Source of the DNA: Bombus terrestris
Taxonomy: Eukaryota > Arthropoda > Insecta > Hymenoptera > Apidae
DNA length: 64,000 nucleotides
Reading direction: 5' to 3'
Assembly (NCBI RefSeq): GCF_910591885.1
Contig: NC_063279.1
Coordinates: forward strand, 1,798,001-1,862,000
Positions 23,635-36,550 of the stretch are shown here, piece by piece; position 1 is the first letter of the stretch, and every line of letters begins with the position of its first letter. A program made the translations under genes and the position numbers. The notes beneath the pieces were generated by a model. That model was given only the letters and a program-made list of their open reading frames with translations. It had not been told where the DNA came from and searched no databases.

Positions 23635-26255
23635 ATAGAGAGAGCACAGGGCAGTTAACATTGTTACTGAAATGGCATCCTGAATTTTTCAAACAAATTT
23701 CCTAGAAAATGGAATTTCTTACCGAGTAATTAAACTTTCCATATAAATCAGTCAGGTAAAATTATCTAATTAGAAACATCTAATTAGAAAGTGGATTATA
23801 AAAAAAAAACTACTACGTAAATGTAATAATTCAGGCATAGAAATTCGGAGGATCGAGATATCTAAATTTCACAGGTCTCGAGTGCTCCCGCAAGTGATCG
23901 ATCGATTCGAGCCATTATCTCCAAGTTTATTACCCCTAAAATTATAGTTCACACGCTTTACGTCGAAATTTTATGTCAATTTCTTCGATCGATCATGAAT
24001 GCGATCGATAATCTCATTGCACACGTGAAATTCTCAAGTACGCGGCTCGAACGATCGGCAAATCGAAACGATAGGAACGAAGGAAGTCAGATTCCTTTGC
24101 GTCGATCATCCGAGTTTCAACTATATCTTTCTTCCTTTTTCGCCGCATCCTTTCGAAGGAAGTCGAGAAATTTGAATGTCACGTGCCGTTCTGAAAAATG
24201 ATGGCGCGGTGAACCGGTCGATCCTTTGACACGCGAGCCTCGCGTTTCATCTGGAACGCGACGCTGATTTCAATAAGACTTTATGAGTTTTATGGCCGAG
24301 GTGGCAAGATCAAAGTGCCAGAGGAATTTCTGAAACCGAGTTTTCTCGGACCAAGCGAAGAATTACGTCTGGAAACGTCTGCAATACGCTGCAGAGGTTC
24401 GATAGGTTCGATCAGCTGAAGCACACACGTGGCGGTAGACAGTGAACGGACGCGTTATTTCGATAATCGATTCCACGCGCCATGTCGAATAATGGTTTAC
24501 ACGATCGGTGATCCATCTTACTCCAGTCTAGCATGTAAACGACTCGGTACAGCGAACGGAGCTCGTAAGCCGTCCGTTCAATTTCCATCGAACCTGTACA
24601 TCGGCAGGAATAGAGTCGAGCTTGACAAACGTGTCAACGTGAACGGCGCAATCCAACCTGACGATTTCCCTCCACGTAGAATCACGTGGAATCCATGATC
24701 GTATCGACCGAGATACCGATACCGATACGAATTTCGATCATCGGACACGTTACTTTATTGATCGAATAATTAAACGTCGGGCCCCCCTGCCCGATTTAGG
24801 TCACCGGTGAGAAGCATCGAAGTAATCGATATTACGAGCCAACGGATCAGCATTAAATCGTTTAAGATTACTGGGATATTTTGTGCTATTAATCCTCGGT
24901 CAGAGGTCCTTGTAATTTCTCATTTGCTATCCCCTACATTCTTAAAGTTATGCCAGGTATTTCATAATTGTGTTCACCGTCTCTTTTTCGAGTGAAGTAT
25001 GAAGTCTTTGCATAATAAATTTCGCTCTCGAATGATTTAGAATTTAGGTAATTTAAGAAGGAATCAACGTTAATTTGAAACCACGAATGATAAAATATCG
25101 GACAAGGTAGACTTTTGATTATCAAAATACCGATTTTAAGAGAACCATCGTCCATCGGGACGTCGATTAATGAAAAACTTGAAAATGGTCCTGTGTAAGG
25201 AAAATCGGAAACGAGGATTGCGGAAGGTTATCGTTAAAGAAGCTTTACGGTATTTTATACTTTTTTATATTCGGGGCTTTCCACGAGATGTTAAAATGAA
25301 GCTCATATAACGCAGCATAGAGTTACATAAACATTTGCCTTAGCTTTTTTTTATTCACTTTAACAAACTCGCGAGAATGTTTTTCATTTTAAACGAACTG
25401 TTTGTTGGCCTCGAAATCTCATTTGCTTGTTTGAAAATGAGCGAGAAATGGCGGAGTAGTACAGAAAGGAAATAAACATGTTGCAAATTGCTTATTTTAA
25501 ACGACTTTAACCTATCGATATTTTTGTTAAAATATTAAAACGATTAAAAATATACGGAGATTTTATACAAGGTGTTCACGAGACTCGATTAATTTAGAGT
25601 TCGTTAATAAATAATATTGTGACTAATTACGTTGGTGTTTTCGAACGAATCGTCCAGCTTCCGGGGAATTATATGAGTTTTTAGGTATCGAAGTTTTAAA
25701 GTACGTAAAGGATGGACAGAAAATGCTGCTGACGAACTTAAAAAAGTTAAATTACTGGAACAGGTAAAGAGCGCAAGGTATAGGAAAATTGCTTCTATAG
25801 AGGAATTTTACGGGAAATCGGTACAAAATATCAGTAAAATAGTACGAATATAAAAGTATATTTTAACGATGGTTCCGCTGAAATTTTAAATACTTAAAAA
25901 TGTTTAGTATTTCCTCGTACTTTACACATTAGTTCGTGAAAATTATCTGGACGCTCGATATCGCATTCTGGAAATCACTTTCGGTACAAATGTATTCGTA
26001 TAACATATATAACACGTATAACATGCCAAATCCTGTTTCATCAGCAAATTACAAAATGCACGTTTTAAATCTTTTCTCATTTTTATTCGGATACCAAAGC
26101 TTTCCACCCCACCGACCACTAAAGTTTCAAACTTTTATCAATTTCATTTTCAATTTCCATTAATCGCAACACTGTTTATGTAACGTTTGTTTAAACACGC
26201 AAAGTACAGAAACTAGATCGTAGAACTGTTTTAATGCCAAATATCGGGCTTGCTA

Positions 26256-26472
26256 TTAGGTTGTCCGAAAAGGGTCTTTCTTCCGCAAACGTGTTTTTTA
26301 CCACGGTGCACCTTTATGCAAACGTGAAACCGAGTCTGCGAAATGTCGCGGTGTTTATCTCGACAGAACAAAATGGATCGTACGTAATTCGACGAAATAT
26401 AGAAATATAAAACAAAAGAACGTTGCGCGTCTATTATTTCCTTATAAAACGAAAGCTTTTCGGACAACTTAA
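26256..26472. mobile_element. mariner-type MITE, family M1, 217 bp
   Basis: Left end TTAGGTTGTCCGAAAAGGGT and right end GCTTTTCGGACAACTTAA, flanked by TA at 26254-26255 and 26473-26474. The interior contains GAACAAAATGGATCGTACG and CCTTATAAAACGAAAG as in other M1 copies. It belongs to the longer subtype with the TATGCAAACGTGAAACC block. The frame on the minus strand across it (26231-26545) is a shadow of the element. Confidence 0.85.
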
Positions 26473-26474
26473 TA

Positions 26475-28794
26475 TTATTCCGTTTTATGATATAAATACC
26501 AGGTGTTTTCGAGTTTACAACCCGCTTTAAATTTATTTTCTCCATTTAATAGTAGTCGTTTTAATCCAACTTCTTTATTTTAAGGCGTACTTAAAATACA
26601 GTGCAGGAAGCAAGCTTTTTTCTTCGTAGCATAATTTGTATCATTCTTGTTAACAGAGCACTGCTCTTGTTTTAATATTACATGCTGCAGCGTTGTCTAC
26701 TCTTCAACGTTGAAATTAGTAGAATATAATTTCAGTATTTTGAAATAAATCCCGCGTAAAGTTTTAGACGAGTTTCGATCGGAACAGACAGTTGAATAAA
26801 ATGAAAATAAAATGAAATCCTGTCTTAGTAAACGTTTTCAAATTGACGAAACACGATATAGGACCTAGGTATTACAATATTACGTTGAATATTCGGAAAC
26901 GCGTATCTCAATCGCTATCGCATATTGTTGCGAACCAACAAGTAGTACAAGTCGAGCAATGATCAGACACAATGGTAATATTCATTTTCCAGCCGAATTC
27001 ACTTCAAATTCATATTATTCGTACACTTTCGCGATAATTACCAACACGTTGTTCCGTTATCGATCAATCGAAATATTATTTACGTTGCAATATTCTGCGT
27101 TTTATGCAAAATGTCAACTTTCCTGTATTTCTTAACGTCTTTGATTCGGTTTATTCAGATTTCACGGTTCTTGTTAATTTTGCCAAAAGCCATTGACAGA
27201 ACAATGATACGCGTGAATAAAATAAAGAAAACCGCTTTGCAAGCGATCAAAGCAGTCGAATGCAATCAATTGGAATTGGTTGTGATGGGTTGCTTACTTC
27301 CAAATGATATATCGAGTAGGCTTTGATTGGCGTTACCTTGATCATCTTCTAATCTATCGTTGGCTCGTACACAGCCATCAATCGATCTGTTACGTGGTTT
27401 GGTATAATGAACGCTTTTGATACTGTTTATCGACGACCAGCGTTCCACTTCAACGTCGATACCCTAACAGTTAAATACCATAGCAAATATATGTTGCGAT
27501 AATGGCGCTATTAATTGTCCGAATATGCTATTGGGGACTAGATATATGTACTAAATTAATACCAAGCTGCGGATGTATTTCAAATCCGTAAAATAAATGC
27601 TACCATACATCGTGTTTCACCTTATTTCTCTTTATCATATTTTTCCCAACGACGTTCTATACTCGCCAAATTGCATAATGGAAACGGAAGTACAATTCTT
27701 CCATTCTTTGCTCCAGTATGCTAAATTGAAATCGAAAAAATACAGTCGATATATCTCTTTTCAAATGCTGCATTTATGCATGTGCATGGCTCAATCAAAA
27801 AAAAAAAAAAAAAAGAGGTGAAATTTCACGGAGATACCTTTACTCGATTTATTTTCGTTATTTTCATTTGTTCAACTACTATTACGAATACAATGTATTT
27901 TACAAAAATATTGCCAATATTCATTAAAACATAATTGAGGGAAAACTGGGAATGCTGAAATAATTTTGTTACGAGTGTTGCAATTCTGCGTAATAAATAT
28001 CCAATTATATTACCCAAATTTAAACATAAAACGCGTGTGAACACGTATGTAGAAACTCCTCAACTGTTTCGTTGTAATCTCACGCGAAATATGTTACGTT
28101 AACATTTCATTAAAAACACTCTATGGCCAATAATGTACGATCGTTTGCACCGAAGAGTCTGTAAAATTTTTCAACGACATCGTCGTTAACCTGCATCCAC
28201 GCAAAACTAAAATTTCTCATTTTCAATTAAGAACGCATTCGGTCAAAGATTTCGCTATGTATTCCTGTCGACAAAGAAACAAACTGTATATTCTTGCGAA
28301 GACAATTTGCGCCATCCTTGGCAACACACGTTTCTTATTTCCTCCGTTCTATAGATTCCCGGAGGTGCCAAAAAATGCCACGGGCCACGTGTGTAAAGCA
28401 ATACACCTTCGAGTTATAGGAAGGTGAACGAAACGTTCTTCCCACCATGAAATTGCGTTAAACCTTAACGTATTCCGTTCGAGAAGCGAGAAAATATATC
28501 GCGGAAGGCACTTCACTTTTTTCAGCCTTTTTCTTTATATTCGCGCGATAACCCGAGCCAATGTTTCATCATCCGTAGGAAGTCGGTCTGCCAATAAACT
28601 ATTTCTGTCCGCCGTGCCGGCGTAAGATTAACTTCACGTGCTACGTTAACACTGGAATACGTCAATGGCATTTAGAAATAACGATAGGACTGGAAAAAGG
28701 CTAGCGTGTTCTTCCTGAGCGTTTTTCGTTTCCCGCGAGTTTCTATCGTAACCAAATTGTACCGAAAAATGGTTGGTTCCTCATAAACAACGTA
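26475..28794. other. Gene-free unique sequence
   Basis: Short frames only (up to 74 codons). A run of 18 A at 27797-27814 lacks any attached retroposon or flanking duplication that I can see. Confidence 0.35.
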
Positions 28795-28846
28795 TTGGGT
28801 TGGCAACTAAACGATTGCGGATTTTGTCAATAAGTGGCCAACCCAA
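28795..28846. mobile_element. Ultra-short mariner-type element, family M2, 52 bp
   Basis: It starts TTGGGTTGGCAACTAAACGA, runs through TTGCGGATTTTGTCAA and ends TAAGTGGCCAACCCAA, with TA on both sides (28793-28794 and 28847-28848). The left terminal repeat is intact, but the right one is cut to about 16 bp. This is a deletion derivative. Confidence 0.8.
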
Positions 28847-28848
28847 TA

Positions 28849-29877
28849 TCACGATCAATGTGCGAACAGTGCTTTTGAAAATCGTGTTTTAGAGGAGGAT
28901 TCGTCTAATACGTAATTACGAATTCTATTCCGCATTTACAGTAACGCAGAAAAAGATTGTCAAATTATTTTATAAGCGTGTTAAATTTTCTATTAAATAT
29001 TTTGAAATATCGTATCGGCAGCAGTAACCTATACTGGGATATATAGATATTATATTGGTTCGTTACTCTCGTCAAATATAATTTCATTTTGCAAGATTAT
29101 GGTGCCCTTTCGTGTCATTTATCTCTCAAATTTATTAATTTCGTCTACTATTGCGTATCTAACGAAGGTGATGGCCATCTTCTTACACGTGACTCGAGTA
29201 TTTTGCCTTTCGCATCTCGTGATACAAATATGTGTCACGTACTACTGAAACTCGTGTTACTTGAAATTTACGTAGAACAGTGTCTCGTGTTCATCGCCGT
29301 ACGTTTAATTCTGAGTTATTACTGTACGTAAGTGTAGCAATGCCTTATGATGAAAGCGTACGAAGGAGCAAGATGAAGATTTATTGTCCTTATCAGTCTC
29401 GAAATAACATTCACCGATGACTAATATGCCTTAGATTTATGTTATTTCCCTGCTATATAGGTTAAGTAGGGAATTACATACTTACGTGTTTGCTAAAACG
29501 AGAGATTTTAAATTAACGTGGCACACTTAACGGTAGAACTATCGACGATCTCCCATGATAATTCAAATTTACGTGGCGCGAGGAAAATAATCGAGTACGT
29601 TCGCTGAACGATGAATTTTTGCACATTTATGAGAAATTCAAGGGTGGAGAAATGTATACTCGGTACGCAAAGATGTACATAAAATATCCAAAATACCCAT
29701 AGTACCTGTTACAGTATTTGGTAAATTAAACGAATGTTAAAACCCTGTCTAGGTCCTATTCTTCTAGTTGCGTTCATAAAAACGTGAATTTACGTAGATA
29801 TCCGGAGTCTGATAACCACGTTTTTATTTTGGTGAAAAAGTACCGATTTCGTCAAAAGTGATAATATTTTGGCGAAG
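28849..29877. other. Gene-free unique sequence
   Basis: An 80-codon frame (29089-29331, plus) ends in TGTACGTAAGTG, which could be read as a splice donor, but the frame has no recognisable domain. Nothing else is supportable. Confidence 0.3.
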
Positions 29878-30257
29878 AAATCTGTTACGACCGTTGGCGG
29901 AGAGACGCGTCAGCGAGAGGCGTGAATTCTCGCTACGATTCTGATAATCGATGCCGCGAATTAGTCGTTCCCCTGTTTCGATTAGGATAACGGAGATAGT
30001 TTAAATGATTTTAACACTGAATTAACAGGATTAATATAAACTTGTACATTTAACAATATTTAAAATTATAATGAACACGTCACAAGTGATTTAACGATGA
30101 TACAATTAGTTTGTTATAGTAATTCGACCCAATTTTATGATATTTCTCGATGTATTTGTCACGTAAAATAAAAAAGAGGTAGCTCAGACGAGGAGAAAAA
30201 ATAAAATGTAGAAAAATACAAAAGAGAATTTATTTCTTGAACTCTGAATTTACACTG

Positions 30258-30547
30258 ACTGCGATTTCGTTCTGAGCTCCAGCCGTGACTTTCCAAGACC
30301 GAAGCTCTCGCAATTTGACTTTCGGTGGGATCTGTTCCTTTTTTCTTTGTTACCCCTCAATATCCCTACTGCATTGTAGGCGTATGCGATCGTTGCCACG
30401 CACCCCTTCTTCTAGAACATTCGGTGGAAGGACCGTTGGGATATCGATGACTGATTGGGTACTTCGGCGATATGCATTGTCGCCAAGGCCGCCACATCTT
30501 TATCTCCATCATCGGTCCATCGGATTTGAAGGGTGCCGGTCGTGACA
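30258..30547 (+). repeat. Left arm of the large inverted repeat
   Basis: It carries CCGTGACTTTCCAAGACCGA, GAACATTCGG, TTGGGATATCGATG, CCGCCACATCTTTATCTCC and ATCGGATTTGAAG. All of these recur as reverse complements in the right arm with scattered substitutions and small indels, roughly four of five bases identical by eye. Confidence 0.85.
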
Positions 30548-31109
30548 TATTCGTTAGACTGAGCGACCTGGATTTTATTCGTCTGAATCTCTCGACACAT
30601 TCCGTTTGAATCCTCAAATGATACTGACTGCCCTTCGAATTTTTCCTTTGTCTTCTCTGGGAGAAGACCCACACCGCGCTCGCGTCTCGCAACTGTTTAC
30701 GCCTATGATCACGTATGCTACCTTTTTTGTGTAAAACAGCGGACTGAAGGCGAATCGATGTTTCTAGAACTCGCTGCTTGACGACAGCTATGCGCTTGTC
30801 ACGACTGGCACACTTCAAATCCGATAGACCGATGACGGAGATAAAGATGTGGCGGCACTCGGCGACAATGTATATCGTTAAAGTACCTAATGAGCCATCG
30901 ATATCCCAATAGTCCTTCTGCCGAATGTTCGAGAAGAAGGCGTGCGGGCAACGGTCGTGAACTCCTAACAAACGCGTGGATAGTGGAGATATTGAGGGAT
31001 GGCAAAGGAAAAGGAAACAGATCCGATCGAAAGTCAAAAATTGTAAGAGCTTCGGTCTTGGAAAGTCAGGGCTGGAGTTCAGAAGCAAATTGTAATTAGT
31101 GTAAACCAA
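30366..31109 (-). other. 247-codon open frame spanning the inverted repeat
   Basis: This is the longest open frame in the window, read on the minus strand through the right arm, the spacer (30548-30798) and most of the left arm. The product has no recognisable motif: no DDE triad can be assigned, no zinc knuckle and no reverse transcriptase signature. The arms are also open in other registers. A second frame (30412-30672, 86 codons, minus) reads the spacer and part of the left arm. The frame could be a remnant of a structural protein of the element or simply chance; it is not proposed as a gene. Confidence 0.25.
30799..31097 (-). repeat. Right arm of the large inverted repeat
   Basis: Reverse complement of the left arm, ending near GGCTGGAGTTCAGAAGC, which pairs with GCTCCAG near the left arm's outer end. 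The spacer between the arms is about 250 bp and is not repeated elsewhere in the window. Confidence 0.85.
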
Positions 31110-31317
31110 GTGTTAAAAAATAATTTCTCTTTTTAATTTTTTTATTTTCTATTTTTGTTTTCATCTTAGACTTCTTCTTCTTATTTTACGTCACACGCTT
31201 ATCGCTACTTTGGATATATTTCGCCGGTCATGTAAGGCGATTTATCTGCGAGGCTGTAGTACCAAGGAAGACGGTTAGGAATCCGGTCTATGGTAAACCT
31301 CCGGGCGTAACAAAATC

Positions 31318-34300
31318 CTTAATAAGAACGAAAGAACTGACGCCGAAAGAAATTAATTTTGCCGATTTACAACGAGACAAATAAAAAGAAAATCCTACTT
31401 ACGTTTCTGTTGATAGCCTCGGAAGAAGAGAATCGTAGAACGCAGAACGTTCGTAAAAATATCGTTGGCTACTTAAAGATGCAACTTCGCGCTTTATTCG
31501 TTTGATCGAACAATGAAATCATACGTGTAGGTGTTTCGCAAATGTGAAGTAGCAGTTTTCTTGCTGTAGGAACACGAACCGAGGCTCAATAATTCGAGGT
31601 CGCGTTAAAATTTTCACGAAGTTCAACGAAGCGATACCGCTTGCAAAACTTCGCTGCGGCAGACCGCGCGTCGGGGAGTTTCGGTGCATCTTTTATTACG
31701 TGGGGGAAATCAAAGACGTAAACAATTTATTTTCCTAGCCCGTGCATCTGCCACGGTGCGGATCTATGCATTCTGAATTCATCCGGCATATCTTTGACAC
31801 GTACGACCGCCAAGTACCAGCGTTCGGTTGTTGAAGTTGCTATTGCTGACGCGTGATTTCATCGTACGTAGAGGGAAATTTCTGGCCAACGCGATGCTAC
31901 GATACAAACGCGAAAAATGATACGCCTTAGGCCATGCGAAAAGAATAGCGCGTGCCTCTTGTTGCGTGTAGACGAAAAGCGAAGAGAAAGAGCAGCGCGA
32001 ATATCGCGGCAAAAAAATGCATTTCCTCTATCTTCGTTTCTATTTGTTCGCTAATGGAAACTGGAGACGTTGAAAAATGTGTGCGAAAAGGATATTACGG
32101 AATATATACCGCGAAATTTACGCGTGAAATTATTTTAAAATTAATTTTATTTCCATCGTCTTAAAAGGAACGTTTTAAGAAAGAATTTGTTCTTCGTAGA
32201 ATATGAATATGTAGAGCGATCGCAAAAAGTATTTGAGTTTCAAACGACGAGTAGTTTAACGCGTTAAAGACCGGATAACGATATAATCTCTATAACGCGA
32301 TCCATCGAATCTGGCGATTAATTCTCGTCACAAAGCACAAGACAGAAAGTTGATCGGACGAAATCGTTCGTTGATGAAAAGCGTAGCTTTAAAGAGCGGA
32401 GTCGCGCGATTACAGGGCGAGGATCAACGTTCGAAATTGTAGCAAGCGCGTGGCTGTGAAATTTAACGCGGCCAGTTAACCCCGTTCAGACTCATTAATT
32501 ATAGGCGTGGAGTTGCATTGGCCAGGGAGGCACGCGACACGCAGACAATCTAATTGAAAACAACAAACGTTAAACAGCCATTCGGGCTTGAAAAGATAAC
32601 ACGGCGTCGGTGCGGTTGTTGGCCAGAGTTGTCAACTGCAACCCTGTCAGCTTGCCGGGCAATGAGAGAGAAACTGTTGGTTAATTAGAATACCGTTTAG
32701 CCGATAATCAAAAGGGAAATTAACGATTACTTCGACGACGTTTAATCAATGGAAATTAGACCGGTAATAAATCGCGTAACGTTAAAAGCGGTGAAATACG
32801 TCTACCGTGAAACGACACGCTCCGAGACTTGGGATATTTTGCGGTGAAAACCCATAACGAGAATATATGGGACGTAAAAGCTGAACGTTGTGACTTATGG
32901 AAGCTATACTTTTATTAAACTCTGCGTTGACGACTTGGTTGGTTCGATCAACGATGATACGACATTTGCTTGGCATTCATTTGGATAAGTCAACGATCAT
33001 ATGACGTTTGCTTAGCGTTCGTTCGAATAAAACAACGATCACGCGATATTTGTTTAATAGCATCAATTTCAAAGTGGCCGAACGATACTCGAAACTCTTG
33101 AAAGCTGACAATTTATTCAAAGCATTCGTCTGTTTCAAATTGTTGCTTCGCGCGTTGCTTTTCGATACCCTGCGTGCTTTCCCGTCGAATCGTTTTTCAC
33201 ATTTTATTTTTTTCAACAAACACTTCTATATACGCATATACCGATTTTTCATGCGTTTAACCGAGATACCGTTGATTCGCGCATTTGTTCCGATTTTTCG
33301 TTTAATCATAGACCGTTCCGATTTTACATTAGTTTCCTCGTGTTCAAGTTTTACCTTTGGTTGAAACCAGAAATAAAATCATATGCTGATAATTATCGAG
33401 ACCGTTTCGATTCTGTTAAATTATAGATTATTCGGTTATCTGTGACAACAGACGCGATATCGAAAATTGATATTTCCGCGGAAAACATTCGGAATATAAC
33501 AATTTGCTAATAATATGCAAACTGTATTTTCCGTAACGTTCTATTGTCTTTATCGCAAATATTGTTACGAACGACCTAGTATCTCGTAATTAGTTTCTAC
33601 CAATAATTAACTTTGAGGGCCGTATGACTTGCGATTAATCTATTCTACAGTACATAAATCTGTTCTTCTGATTATTAATCAGCGAAAAGCCTGAAGGTAT
33701 ATTTTCTATGTATTAAAAAGAATAGCGGAAGAGACAGACAGACAGACAGACAGACAGAGAGTATGCGTGTGTAAGCTTCATATTCACCTTTAGAGAAACA
33801 ATAATATTTGCCTTTACATATAACAAACGCAACAGAAGCGATTCAGCGAAATTCATTTTTTCGCTCTTGTCAAAATTTTCGAGTGTTTTGGGACGACTAA
33901 CGTATCAAAAGCTGTCGGTAGAAAAAAAGCCATAGTTTTGAAGTATTGAATTGAATTCTGAAATCGAAGTTTGTCTGAGCCCGTAGAATTTTATTCAAAA
34001 ACTTTGCTGAATAATGTATTTTAGAACAAAGTATGCCTGATCGATTCTATTGGCAAAAAACTGTTAAATTTATATCGTTTACAAGCTGAAACAAAGATCA
34101 ACGATGTTTAAACTTCGTATGTGTCTTGCTATGAATAAGTCCATGGCGCGTTGAATATCTTTTCACGCGTGATCTACACAGAGTGGCGTTGTTTGGCCAA
34201 ACATAATCCAGCGGAATAAAAGTGCTGCTCTTACCGCGATACAAAATAGAGAGAAGCCTTGCAGAAGGCGACTGATGAACTACAGTCCCTCGAAATGAAA

Positions 34301-36159
34301 ACTGCACACTCATCAGGATCAAGCCGTGGCTGGCCGTGTGTACGTGTGTGTCGGATTAAAAAAATAAATAGGCTTTCGGCGGAGCCAATAGAAGAGATCG
34401 AAATTACTTGCAAGCCAGCGATATCGAAGCAAGGCGAGTGGAAAGGTCAAAAGAAAAATGATCGAACGTAGCGAAGTAGAACGCTGGCGTTTTACAAACG
34501 TTGTTTACCTTCAATTTCAGCCGAGCTGATATGCAACACACAATTGGAAATAGTTCTCATGAAAATTTAAATTTATCGGACCTCTGATACAAGAATGCAT
34601 GACCCTTTTTCCTCCTTTTCTTTTATCGTTACGCACACCAAGCGAGCGATATACCCAGCCGTGTACATATACACGCGGAAACGGATTTCAACGAAACTTC
34701 AAACAAGGAAACGTGCAACATAAATTTACTCAGCGAAAAGAACAATGAGTAGATTCTTCTTAGCGTTTTACCGAATGCAAGCGTATCTGACGCGGAAAAT
34801 GGAATATATTAGCAATAATTTTCGAGATACTTCTTAATAGCAAGGGAAATGTAAATGTTCTTCCAATCGGATGGTTTTTAGATCGTGGTATTTATGGGTA
34901 GAAATAAAATTTAAAAAATTTAATTTAAAAAAAGTGACGCGTATTATTACGAATCGAAATTCTCGATAACGATAAACCGATTAAAAATATTAGATCAGCA
35001 AAGCAATGCATTAAGATAGTACCAGTTAGAATATTTGATTTAAAAAAAAAATTGAAAAATTAATTTTATATTACGTATTTGTGTAAATAAGCGAATAACC
35101 TACTAACTCAGGCGTGATTTGATCATTTGACTCGCGTTGATACAATTTTTCAATGTCCCTGACATATTCCGCATACACCCGTCGACAAAATGATACGTGT
35201 AAAGCAGTGATTATGCATTTACACTGTGCCACCACCTTCGTCTACCTATTTTTATAACAAGTGTTGTAACAAAGTATCGATTCTCGGGTAAATAGGAGGA
35301 CGTTACAATCTTCCAGGTAATTTACATTAATGCGCTTAGCTGCAAAATCTTGTTACCGCGTTGACATGATCATGTCTATGAAGTTATCTTGTCTATGTAA
35401 GGAACAATTCGCAAACTTCCACGATACTTTATGATATCAAAGTGGCGCACTAAACACACTCGCGTTTCGACTGATCGATACTTTCGCAGATGCTTAAGAT
35501 TCGTAAAAGCTTCTTGATTTTTATTGAACAAGTTGCATAGTACGTTACAACGTTAATGTCCATTCGTTCGTTCGTTTTCTGCTCATTTTTAGATTTACGC
35601 GACACAAATTAATTATGCTCGTTATCGGATCGTCGATAAATTATTACTCGAGTCATCGGTTATCGAACACACTCGTGTAAGATTCGAGAAACCTTTCCGC
35701 TAACAAAAAGATTCTAATTTATATTCGCTTTCCGCGTTCCGGTAATCCATTCATTACATGTTCGTGGATAATTCTATATGCGTTTAAGCGTGATACATGG
35801 TCCGTATTGCATCGTTCGTGAAAAATCCTCTCGCTAGACTTGAGTCATATTTCTTGTTTAACACGCGTGCCTTAGTCACGCTTGTTTAACTTGCACACAT
35901 GTTGGCTATAGCATGCAGATACGTAATGCCAGAGAGTGAGAGAATTATCCGAGACTTTGCGGCTATAAGAAGTCTATCGGTGATGACTCTAACTGAAGAT
36001 GCATAGTTTCATGAGAAGCGACATGACACTCTTGATTTAATTACGTACGAAGAGAAGCTTAATAATATTTGTATACTTTACTAGAATGTTGTTACCGTGG
36101 CTGATGCTAAATATTTAAAAAAAAAAGGAAACCACGTCGACCATGTTAGAAGTTTCATT
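31318..36159. other. Gene-free unique sequence
   Basis: No convincing exon. The stretch 32480-32760 has several TAAT/ATTA cores (TTAATTATAGG, TTGGTTAATTAG, GATAATCAAAAGG), as in homeodomain-rich enhancers, but this is only suggestive. Frames at 31779-32164 and 32977-33364 overlap on opposite strands and resemble nothing known. Confidence 0.3.
33733..33758 (+). repeat. (GACA)n microsatellite
   Basis: Six or so near-perfect copies of GACA followed by GAGAGTATGCGTGTGT. Confidence 0.9.
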
Positions 36160-36181
36160 AGAGAAGAAGAAGAAGAAGAAA
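36160..36181 (+). repeat. (GAA)n microsatellite
   Basis: About seven AGA/GAA trinucleotides in a row before ATAGTATAAC. Confidence 0.85.
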
Positions 36182-36550
36182 TAGTATAACAACTGAAAGA
36201 TATCTAAGAAAAATCATTCGTGACCCCAGTTATATTCAAGAAAAATGGCGGTATGCCGTGCGCCGGTATTACCTGTAATAGAGACGTTTTTTCTCAATGG
36301 AACGGAAAAGGTGTCCGTGAAAAATATATGAACGAAAAGCGGGAGGAAAATTATAGTTTGGCCGTACACTGTATGCTGCTATTTATACTTTCCTTCCCAA
36401 CTTCCTGAATATATCATCGTAGAAGCTGAGTATACTTTTTAACGTTAATAAAACGTAGATATGCAAAGTACTTTACAACAATATTAATTTAACGATTCGC
36501 AGCAACAAGGAGGTATGTAGCTGCGATATTTGAATCGTGTTTAGCGAGAG

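Larger units (their letters stand above)
21816..26255. other. Gene-free sequence with small microsatellites
   Basis: At 22312-22733 open frames exist in at least four overlapping registers on both strands, which indicates low stop density in a GC-richer patch rather than a gene. A run of GATACCGATACCGATACG sits near 24714. Nothing else is recognisable apart from the simple repeats listed separately. Confidence 0.35.
29883..31312. mobile_element. Inverted-architecture (fold-back) element, 1430 bp, AAATC target duplication
   Basis: The unit begins TGTTACGACCG and ends CGGGCGTAACA (TGTTACG/CGTAACA inverted ends). AAATC lies directly before it (29878-29882) and after it (31313-31317), a perfect 5-bp TSD. 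Inside, about 290 bp at 30258-30547 recur inverted at 30799-31097. The outer segments share GT(C/G)ACGTAAAATAA and TTTACACT in inverted order. The outer segments can be read as head-to-head LTRs (29883-30254 and 31100-31312, TGT...ACA), or the unit as a DNA element with very long terminal inverted repeats. Ginger-like elements also have TGTNR ends and 4-5-bp TSDs. No transposase or polymerase domain is recognisable. Confidence 0.75.

Noticed and set aside
27797..27814. Run of 18 A as a possible retroposon tail
   Set aside because: No SINE- or LINE-like body precedes it and no flanking duplication is visible.
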